Source of the DNA: Stenotrophomonas terrae
Lineage (GTDB): Bacteria; Pseudomonadota; Gammaproteobacteria; Xanthomonadales; Xanthomonadaceae
Direction: 5' to 3'
Assembly (NCBI RefSeq): GCF_001431465.1
Contig: NZ_LDJJ01000051.1
Span: 1 to 64,000, forward strand
DNA length: 64,000 nt
Both the position numbers and the translations under genes were made by a program. Positions 17,487-23,976 of the stretch are shown piece after piece. The notes below the pieces were generated by a model. That model was not told the DNA's origin. It worked only from the letters and a program-made list of their open reading frames with translations, and did no database searches. Position 1 is the first letter of the stretch. Each line of letters opens with the position of its first letter.

Positions 17487-18650
17487 TCAAATCTCGCCGG
17501 CACGCTTAAGGTACTCATCAAAGCCTGGGACGGTAAAATCCACCAAGGAATGGCTCGGGGAGTAGATAAAACCTTTGTGGATCAGCCCTCCACGGAGAGG
17601 ACTAATCGAATCTTGCCTGCGTTGCATTTTTTCGGCTACCTCTGCGGATTTGTAGGGGCCAGCCCCGATCATGGCCATTGCGCGCATGTACTTTTTTTCC
17701 ATGTCCGTTGCCCGCTCCCAACGCGACCTGTAGAAGCTCTCGTCAAGCTTATCGTAGAAGACCTTCTCGTTCTCTTTGACAAACCCAGCTGTAATGACGC
17801 CATGTTCCAGCTTCTCGAAAAGGATGCTGCCGTACTCTTGGATGAAGTATGGGTATGCGCCGGTAACGCGAAGCACCTCTTTGGTTGCAGCTACTTCGAT
17901 TGTTACTCCCGTCCCAATAAGCGGCCCCTCAATTGCCTCCTTGTCAGCAGGCTCTTTAATCCTGCCTAATTCGAAGAAGTTGAATTGTCGCTCAGCATAT
18001 GATTTCGCGTCGGCAGCTTTTGCTAGAATCTGAGGGAGACCGGCACATATGAACTGAATGGGAAGAGTCCTCTGGCTGACACGATGAGATGAAGCAATGA
18101 TGGCCTCAAAATCCTCCTCCTTGAGATACTGAAGTTCGTCAATAAAAAAGCATACTGCCTTACCCTTCTCCTTCGCCGCCTCGCCCAGTATCACCATTAG
18201 ATCGGTAAGGTCACTCTGAAAATTTCCTGAGTCGGCAGTTCCTTCTGGAGCTTCGAGATCGACTTTGATCTCAGGCCCACCAGGGAACGCCAAGGAAATC
18301 GCCTTAAGTGCTTTGAAGGCCTCCAACACTTTGCCTTTCGCCGCTGCAAGCGTGTCCAAGCGGTACAGTATCTTTCGCACCTTCTGCATTATCACATTCT
18401 TGAAATTGTCATTCTCTGAAATTTCAATGTGTTCGAAAACGACGCCTTGATTGGAAGCGTTCGTCTGCACTTCGTTGAGGACCACGGTCTTCCCTACGCC
18501 ACGCAAGCCATAGAATGCAATCGGACGCTGCGGCGCGCCCCTAAGCACGTTGGTCAGTGCATTCTTCGCTGTTGTGATCGCTTCATCGCGTCCCGCCAGC
18601 ACCAATGGTGCAATTCCTGCGCCCGGTCGATAGGGGTTGGGTCCTTCCAT
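17487..18650 (-). CDS. AAA/STAND-like ATPase with C-terminal winged helix
   Basis: The protein has 387 residues. The Walker A motif GLRGVGKT (about 48-55) and Walker B CFFIDELQ (about 165-172) are clear. Sensor and lid regions and a C-terminal winged-helix-like segment (YKSAEVAEKMQRRQDSISP) follow, as in the archaeal-ATPase/AAA_16 group. ATG 18650 is preferred over an upstream TTG because TTGGAG lies before it. The composition is less GC-rich than in the late genes, suggesting separate origin. It sits upstream of the MltR/HEPN-like gene, and such pairs are common in defence or toxin modules. No target is known. Confidence 0.78.
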   Translation of the reverse strand: MEGPNPYRPGAGIAPLVLAGRDEAITTAKNALTNVLRGAPQRPIAFYGLRGVGKTVVLNEVQTNASNQGVVFEHIEISENDNFKNVIMQKVRKILYRLDTLAAAKGKVLEAFKALKAISLAFPGGPEIKVDLEAPEGTADSGNFQSDLTDLMVILGEAAKEKGKAVCFFIDELQYLKEEDFEAIIASSHRVSQRTLPIQFICAGLPQILAKAADAKSYAERQFNFFELGRIKEPADKEAIEGPLIGTGVTIEVAATKEVLRVTGAYPYFIQEYGSILFEKLEHGVITAGFVKENEKVFYDKLDESFYRSRWERATDMEKKYMRAMAMIGAGPYKSAEVAEKMQRRQDSISPLRGGLIHKGFIYSPSHSLVDFTVPGFDEYLKRAGEI

Positions 18651-18701
18651 GTTGGTCTCCAAGGTGATTACAGATCAAAGGTTTGGTGAGCGTACGGACC
18701 G

Positions 18702-18730
18702 ATAGTACGAGACAGTCACAATCCCAACAA
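18702..18730 (-). promoter_or_regulatory. Possible sigma-70 promoter for ATPase gene
   Basis: On the minus strand TTGTTG (18725-18730) and TACTAT (18702-18707) are separated by 17 bases, about 50 bases before the ATPase start. The match to consensus is only moderate (3/6 and 4/6). Spacing and location are right for an independent promoter of the ATPase-MltR pair. Confidence 0.35.
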
Positions 18731-18761
18731 CTCGGACCAGAAAAATTAATTGAGCTTATTT

Positions 18762-19694
18762 TCACGCCGCAATCTTGTGCTCGTAATACGGATGTCGTTT
18801 GTCGTCGAAGATCGCGTATTGCGCCTGCAGGTCCGCAGGGTTCGGGTTGAGCCAAGCTTCAATGTGCTCGGGCTTGATGTTGATGATCGTCCGATCGTGG
18901 CCGGCGGCGGCGACTTCAGGCTCGGGCTCGTCGGTGATGGCCGCGAAACTCAGCAGGTCCGGCTCCTTCCCTTTCGGGTCGGTCCAGTGCGACCACAAGC
19001 AGGCAATGAGCATGTCTTCGCCAGTTCGCGGGACGAACTCGAGCTCCCAGTTCTCTCCATCAACTGTTACCCACTCGTAAAAGCGTGAGGCCACAACCAG
19101 CCCGTGGGTGTATCCGAACTGCTTCTTCCAATAGTCCTCAAGGCTGCTCCTCCGTGCGTTATAGGTGCCCGGATACTTCTCGTCGTAGAACGCTGGCTTC
19201 CCTGCCGGCCGGCACTGATAGCGCATCGGCTTGACGACCAGCTTGCCGCCCTCGCTGACCAGCACCGGGCAGTAGTAGCCGGGGAACATGCGGGAATCGC
19301 GGGCCTCGAGATTCGCCCGCTTCAGGTCAGCAATCCTGCGCTTGATCTGCTCGATCTTGTTCCCGGAGATCCGCTGCTCATTCGCCGCGGTCTTCGTGGG
19401 CTTGGTAGCCAGCTTCTGCTCGGCAGCGGCCAGGCGCTCGGTCTGCTTGGCCAGCTCAATCTCAAGCTGTGCGACTTCGTCGTTGTCCCATTCCCGAATC
19501 TCGGCGGCGATGGCGGCCACGCTGGAGTCGCCGGGGCGCAGGAACGACAGGTCCAGCGCCCTGGGCGTCTTCGGCCGCCGGGTCTTATTGTTGTCGCGCA
19601 GCCAAAGCTGGGCAAACAGCTCCAGGTCCACCACTGCGCCGAATTCGCGGACGAACTTCTTGTAGTCGGCTTCGATCTGAGCTGAATAGCACAC
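18762..19694 (-). CDS. SRAP/HMCES (YedK-like) abasic-site shield protein
   Basis: The protein has 310 residues. It begins MCYSAQ, so Cys2 becomes the N-terminal nucleophile that forms a thiazolidine crosslink with abasic sites in single-stranded DNA. The other active-site elements are present: Asn179 (TYNARRSS), Glu207 (SRFYEW) and His266 (GHDRT). A coiled-coil-like insertion at about 62-132, rich in Glu/Lys/Ala, makes it longer than the usual 220-residue YedK. It fits functionally with the prophage umuDC genes in damage tolerance. No LexA box was seen in its own upstream region. Confidence 0.9.
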   Translation of the reverse strand: MCYSAQIEADYKKFVREFGAVVDLELFAQLWLRDNNKTRRPKTPRALDLSFLRPGDSSVAAIAAEIREWDNDEVAQLEIELAKQTERLAAAEQKLATKPTKTAANEQRISGNKIEQIKRRIADLKRANLEARDSRMFPGYYCPVLVSEGGKLVVKPMRYQCRPAGKPAFYDEKYPGTYNARRSSLEDYWKKQFGYTHGLVVASRFYEWVTVDGENWELEFVPRTGEDMLIACLWSHWTDPKGKEPDLLSFAAITDEPEPEVAAAGHDRTIINIKPEHIEAWLNPNPADLQAQYAIFDDKRHPYYEHKIAA

Positions 19695-19747
19695 GCGTCA
19701 CCTCCGGTTGACCGGAGCATAACGCCCACAAGCTTTAGGATTTGTCC

Positions 19748-19981
19748 ATGGACACGAAATTGACCCGCGCCGAGCTGAACGACCGCCTGGACGATTTGAA
19801 GGCCCGGGCGGCCATCATTGCCAAATCCAGTCCCGCCGGTGAACAGGCCCAAGAGGTCGCCGGGGAGGCAGAAGTACTCGAGCAGTACGTGGCCACTCAG
19901 GACCATAGGTATTTCCACGACCAGGTAGAAGCAATCATCCGCGACGCGGGGATGGTCGAACCGGAGGCCGGCAATGAGTGA
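19748..19981 (+). CDS. Small phage hypothetical protein
   Basis: The 77-residue acidic protein is mostly helical, with two probable long helices. ATG 19748 is used in preference to the TTG six bases upstream, which the frame also permits. It overlaps the next small gene by eight bases, so the two are translationally coupled. It is divergent from the SRAP gene. No family was recognised. Confidence 0.6.
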   Translation: MDTKLTRAELNDRLDDLKARAAIIAKSSPAGEQAQEVAGEAEVLEQYVATQDHRYFHDQVEAIIRDAGMVEPEAGNE

Positions 19982-20198
19982 TCAGCAGAGAGCCGACTAC
20001 GAGCTTGCCTTCAACGAGATCCGACACGCCCTGCTGCAGCACGGCGAGTCTACGGCCTTCTGGGAAACCTGCGACGAGGTCGAAGAGCGGCTGATTGACC
20101 AGTACCCAGAAGACGAAACGGCAATCATCGAATTAGTAGCCACCTGGCTTGTGAAGCTGGGGGCGCACCCAGAGGGAAGCTTGCAAGGCATGATTTAA
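19974..20198 (+). CDS. Small phage hypothetical protein
   Basis: The 74-residue acidic helical protein has GGAGG nine bases before its ATG, inside the end of the preceding gene. Residues 25-60 form a Trp/Glu-rich amphipathic pattern. No family was recognised. The following 139 bases contain a small CTTGC/GCAAG hairpin (20203-20216) and no supported gene. Confidence 0.6.
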   Translation: MSDQQRADYELAFNEIRHALLQHGESTAFWETCDEVEERLIDQYPEDETAIIELVATWLVKLGAHPEGSLQGMI

Positions 20199-20337
20199 GA
20201 CCTTGCCAAAGCAAGTGCTGGCTAGTATGCAACCATAAGCCGCGCCTTCCTTTTAGCAGGTGAACGTGAGCAAGTCGCAGGGAAGGAATGTGATTTGGCC
20301 GCGCACAAACCCGCATGAAAAGGCTCAACAACAGAGG

Positions 20338-21087
20338 CTACGGAATCGTCCTTAAAATACGTGAAATATTATCTCTGAATGGATGAGTTATCAGCTTGAT
20401 GTCATCAACCTCTTCCTGAAGCTGAGGCCGCCTGATAGCAACAACTGGGTGTCCATCGCGGATCTGATGCTCGCGAAACAACGCAGGAAAGGGTCGTTTG
20501 TCGGCCTTTACAACGACACGAAGGCCCGGCGGAGCCAACCAATAGGCCCTCACTCCATCAAGCTTGAGCTTCGTGGGTTCGCTCCCAATTTGGCCGATGA
20601 TGCCCTTCTGTCGAATCAACAAAACTGCAAACTCGTCATCCCCACCAGGATCACCTGTTAGCACGAGGGTTCGCAAGCGTTCGTAATGAGGCCCGAGCTG
20701 AACCTTCCTGAAGAAGGGATGAGAGACCAAATGGGCTCTCAGAAGTAAAGAGTTTGCGAAAAGCCGCAGAAGTCGTGGGCTCACCACTCCCTCGGGAATG
20801 ACCCATGCCAAAGGATCTTCGATGCGAGGATCAAGTCGCCGCTCCCAAATCTCTACATCGCGCACCAAATTGACAAAGTGCGTATCGCAGGGATTAAAAA
20901 TATTCTCACAGTTCTGACACAGAAATCGCTCATAGATACCAGTCGGGCTCTTCTGAGGGCGGGTATTGCGCCCGACCACGGCAAGAGTGGAAGCGGGTTG
21001 ACCCTCGCGCTGGTTGAGAGCGCGAGGGTAGATGTGGGACTTGACCAGCGATTTGACTTCGGAGAGGCAAAGGCTGCATTTAGGCAT
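20338..21087 (-). CDS. Treble-clef HNH-like protein
   Basis: The 249-residue protein begins with CSLC, then SHIYPRAL, and about 40 residues later CQNCE. This Cys-x2-Cys/His/Cys-x2-Cys arrangement is the zinc treble clef of HNH-type nucleases, with the SHI-x-P histidine in the usual catalytic place. The C-terminal 180 residues are unfamiliar and may be a specificity or partner domain. The gene lies upstream of nothing obviously related but is 22 bases from the Dam-type methylase gene, and both are on the minus strand. Whether it is a nuclease is uncertain, because the second catalytic residues are not obvious. Confidence 0.55.
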   Translation of the reverse strand: MPKCSLCLSEVKSLVKSHIYPRALNQREGQPASTLAVVGRNTRPQKSPTGIYERFLCQNCENIFNPCDTHFVNLVRDVEIWERRLDPRIEDPLAWVIPEGVVSPRLLRLFANSLLLRAHLVSHPFFRKVQLGPHYERLRTLVLTGDPGGDDEFAVLLIRQKGIIGQIGSEPTKLKLDGVRAYWLAPPGLRVVVKADKRPFPALFREHQIRDGHPVVAIRRPQLQEEVDDIKLITHPFRDNISRILRTIP

Positions 21088-21109
21088 AGTGGTTTTTATA
21101 CAACGAAAC

Positions 21110-21901
21110 CTAGATTAAAGTCGCCTGGCTATCATCCCAGCTCTTGATGATGAGTTCCCCTGCAACTGAATCACGGCCCTCGCGGCCGATTGTGTAGCGA
21201 GTCTGCAACGGAATCATCGTGAATCCGGCAAAGACCTTCCGTATCTCAGGATGGTCATTTATCGACATAACGACCTTTCCTTTTGCGACCCTCATGTAGT
21301 CCGACATCCGCTCGTACTCGCTGAACGGGAAATCAACCCCATAGCCTTCAGTCTCCCAGTAGGGAGGATCCAAATAGTGCAGCGTCGCAGGCCGGTCGTA
21401 GCGTTCCACCACCTCATGCCACGGACCATGCTCGACGATGACCCTGGCCAAGCGTAGGTGAACGGTACTCAGTTCCTCCTCAATGCGTAATAGATTGAGG
21501 CGAGGGCCGCTGCCGCTGGCCACGTAGCCGAAACTCTGCCCATGGACCTTACCGCCGAAGGCCAGCTTCTGCAGATAGTAGAACCGCGCCGCCCGTTGGA
21601 TGTCGGTCAGGGTCTCGGGCCTTTCCATCTGCGCCCATTCGAACATCTCCCGGCTGACCAGGGCCCAGCGGAACTGGCGGATGAACTCATCGAGGTGATG
21701 CCGGAGACACCGATAGAGACGTACAAGTTCGCCATTGATGTCGTTGATTACTTCCACAGGGGCCGGATGCGGGCGCATCAGCAGCGCGGCCGCGCCACCG
21801 GCGAAGGCCTCCACGTAGCATTCGTGCGCCGGGAAATGAGGATAGAGGTGCTTGATCAGCCGGCGCTTACCGCCGGGCCAGGGAATCACAGGGTTAGGCA
21901 T
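21110..21901 (-). CDS. D12-class adenine-N6 DNA methyltransferase (Dam-type)
   Basis: The protein has 263 residues. It has PWPGGKRRLI (SAM-binding start), the FAGGAAALL motif, NDINGELV, and the catalytic DPPY motif (LDPPYWETEGYG, about 177). Motif order and length match T4/E. coli Dam-like D12 enzymes. AAGGTGAGAA stands before ATG 21901. Phage methylases of this type protect DNA from restriction or mark it for packaging or regulation. There is no partner restriction enzyme with the usual motifs, only the neighbouring HNH-like protein. Confidence 0.9.
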   Translation of the reverse strand: MPNPVIPWPGGKRRLIKHLYPHFPAHECYVEAFAGGAAALLMRPHPAPVEVINDINGELVRLYRCLRHHLDEFIRQFRWALVSREMFEWAQMERPETLTDIQRAARFYYLQKLAFGGKVHGQSFGYVASGSGPRLNLLRIEEELSTVHLRLARVIVEHGPWHEVVERYDRPATLHYLDPPYWETEGYGVDFPFSEYERMSDYMRVAKGKVVMSINDHPEIRKVFAGFTMIPLQTRYTIGREGRDSVAGELIIKSWDDSQATLI

Positions 21902-22044
21902 TTCTCACCTTTTGCGATGTTGATAGACGAGACTGCAGCCGCTTCGCGGAGCAGCAGGGCCTCGGCAAATGCCACGCGGTGAGATCGCGTGTGTTGAAGC
22001 GGCAGCCTGGCACTTGCAGGTGCTAGGCTGCCGCCCTGTCTTTA

Positions 22045-22203
22045 TCAGCCCGTGAGGCTGACCACTACATGGGTCTGGGGGGCTGTGTTGCCTTGGGGCG
22101 GAGAAAGGTCAATAGCTTGGACGGATGCTATTGCCTCGACCGAGCCGTCTTCCCCAAGGACGGAGATTTTCTGCGCATCAAAGCCGCTGATCGGGTCTGC
22201 CAT
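22045..22203 (-). CDS. Small protein at the tail-fibre operon end
   Basis: The protein has 52 residues (ATG 22203, stop 22045-22047). It has GGAGG seven bases upstream and starts three bases after the fibre gene stop, so it is very likely translated. It contains no cysteine and no transmembrane segment; the ends MADPISGF and VVVSLTG are short beta-type stretches. It is the last gene of the late operon. No function was recognised. Confidence 0.6.
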   Translation of the reverse strand: MADPISGFDAQKISVLGEDGSVEAIASVQAIDLSPPQGNTAPQTHVVVSLTG

Positions 22204-22206
22204 GCG

Positions 22207-23091
22207 TCATTCCTCCCAGAGGACTGCCGTGTGGGTCGCGGGCGATGTGCCCGCAGTGCACCCAAATGCACCCCCGAGGCCGATGTAGGTCCGGGGCACG
22301 GTGCCAATCAGAGTTGCCTCGAATGTCTGACCCTCGGTGACTTCGCCTGCGATGTTCGAGGCCGTGCCGACCAAGGGACGCCACTTCGGCAGCGGCACGA
22401 AATGCAATGGCAATTGCGGGGACAACCCTACCTTTGAATCGTTCACCGCGAATGGGACAAAGCCCAAGGCGGCGCCGGTCGTGAGCGAAAAAGAAGGAAG
22501 GTACCGGGCAGCGACGGATTGACATGCCGCAGCGCGCTGTCCGGTGGTAGAGGGCCCGATCACAACGACCCCTTCGGCCGTAGCGGCCCCCGTATTGTCG
22601 TTGACGCGCTCCACGATCCAGTCGCAGCAGCCGGTATAGGCTGCGGGGTAATACCCGAGCCCGAATGAGATGGCGAAAAAGCCTGCCGAATGGGTTGCAT
22701 AGCACGTTGTCGAGGCAGTGCTCGAGGCGGTGCCAGGCACTGACGAGATCACGGCGGTGGACGTAGCCGCAGCGAGGTTGCCGGCCCCATCGGTCTCTTT
22801 GCCGATCTGTAGCGTCGTTGCATAACGGTTCGTGCTCGCACCGACTCCAAACTGAAACTTCAAAAATACTGGGGCGGCGGACTGCAGAGGGTCGTTAAAA
22901 CGCCAGACGCTGTAGCCCGCGAAGGTGGCGACCGAGGGGAGAGCTACGGTTGCAGAGTTGATCTGCCCGGTGTCGGTCGTGCGTACCAGCCCACAGGCGG
23001 CAAGCAGGCTCTCGACCTCAGACACGAAGGCTCGGAAGTTCGCATCCGAAGCCGTGGAGTTGAGCGTGATGGTTCGAATAACGCGGGGCAC
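22207..23091 (-). CDS. Phage tail-fibre/baseplate-associated protein, hypothetical
   Basis: The 294-residue protein is rich in Ala/Thr/Gly/Ser with few charged residues and many beta-type stretches, typical of adhesive tail proteins. A strong AGGAG precedes GTG 23091. Four cysteines lie in the middle and C-terminal parts. It follows the collagen-like fibre gene by three bases. No family was recognised; the structural role is inferred from position and composition. Confidence 0.6.
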   Translation of the reverse strand: MPRVIRTITLNSTASDANFRAFVSEVESLLAACGLVRTTDTGQINSATVALPSVATFAGYSVWRFNDPLQSAAPVFLKFQFGVGASTNRYATTLQIGKETDGAGNLAAATSTAVISSVPGTASSTASTTCYATHSAGFFAISFGLGYYPAAYTGCCDWIVERVNDNTGAATAEGVVVIGPSTTGQRAAACQSVAARYLPSFSLTTGAALGFVPFAVNDSKVGLSPQLPLHFVPLPKWRPLVGTASNIAGEVTEGQTFEATLIGTVPRTYIGLGGAFGCTAGTSPATHTAVLWEE

Positions 23092-23094
23092 GAG

Positions 23095-23976
23095 TTAGCT
23101 CCTGAATCCGGTGAGGGTCAGCGTCGCGGCTTTGATACCGACGCAGGCAGTGCAGATGAACTGGAGGGTGTCGCCGGCGGCGACGTCCACGTCCCACAGT
23201 GAAAGGTCCGAGACGATGCCCTTATCGACGTTCGAAAGCGTGGGCGGCGAGCCACCGCAGATACTGTTGAGAGACGTCGGTGGATATGTGGCAAACGACG
23301 TCTTACGAATGTCGATCTGGACGGTGCCCACCCGGTCTGCGATCAGCGCGGCGCCGGTAACCGTGAACCCGAATGGCACATACAGGGACTGAGCGGCGCC
23401 CACCTCAATGACACCGGCCCCGCCACTAAAGCTGGCAGTGGGGAAGCAATGCGAGGACGGCCCTGGTACGCCAGCATCGCCCTTTTCACCCGGGGCGCCC
23501 GGCGAACCCTGCAGGTTGCTCACCACCGACCATGTACCCGCCGATTTCGCATAGACGTCGTTCGTGGTGGTGCGCAGGTAGTAGTCGCCGTTGGCACCCT
23601 GGGAACCCGCCGGCACGGTGCTGCCACGCAACCAAACACTGCCGGTTGCGCCGTTCGCGCCTTTCAGTGGCACGCCGGCCGGCCAGGCACCTGCAGCCTT
23701 CGGACCGTAGAGCATCGGCGCTGTGGAGCTCGGCCAGATTGCATAGTCTCCGTCCTGACCCTGCCCCGCCACCGGGGCGGCAGAGACGGTGATGATCGTG
23801 CTACCGCCTGAGAAGTATGGGAGGTCGTTGTAGCGCTTCACGCCATCGCCGAGCTTCATCTTCAGCGTGTCAGTCTCAATGACAAGCTCTCGCCGAAGCG
23901 GCACTTCATTGAGCGCGGCCACGGCGTCCACGGCGCCACCGCGAACAAGGAACCGGTAAGAAATGACCTCCGCCAT
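23095..23976 (-). CDS. Tail fibre with phage hyaluronidase-like N-terminus and collagen-like stretch
   Basis: The protein has 293 residues. The first 70 residues include KLGDGVKRYNDLPYF, the short conserved segment found at the start of many phage tail-fibre proteins. The middle has a short Gly-x-y collagen-like run (GSPGAPGEKGDAGVPGP, about 175-191), expected to trimerise. The C-terminal 100 residues form a small beta-rich domain that could bind the receptor. The start ATG 23976 overlaps the gpJ-like stop codon (ATGA), showing coupling. Confidence 0.72.
   Translation of the reverse strand: MAEVISYRFLVRGGAVDAVAALNEVPLRRELVIETDTLKMKLGDGVKRYNDLPYFSGGSTIITVSAAPVAGQGQDGDYAIWPSSTAPMLYGPKAAGAWPAGVPLKGANGATGSVWLRGSTVPAGSQGANGDYYLRTTTNDVYAKSAGTWSVVSNLQGSPGAPGEKGDAGVPGPSSHCFPTASFSGGAGVIEVGAAQSLYVPFGFTVTGAALIADRVGTVQIDIRKTSFATYPPTSLNSICGGSPPTLSNVDKGIVSDLSLWDVDVAAGDTLQFICTACVGIKAATLTLTGFRS

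Noticed and set aside
20266..20355. 29-residue plus-strand frame with AGGTGAAC before GTG
   Set aside because: Too short to support by sequence alone and overlaps the end of the HNH-like gene.
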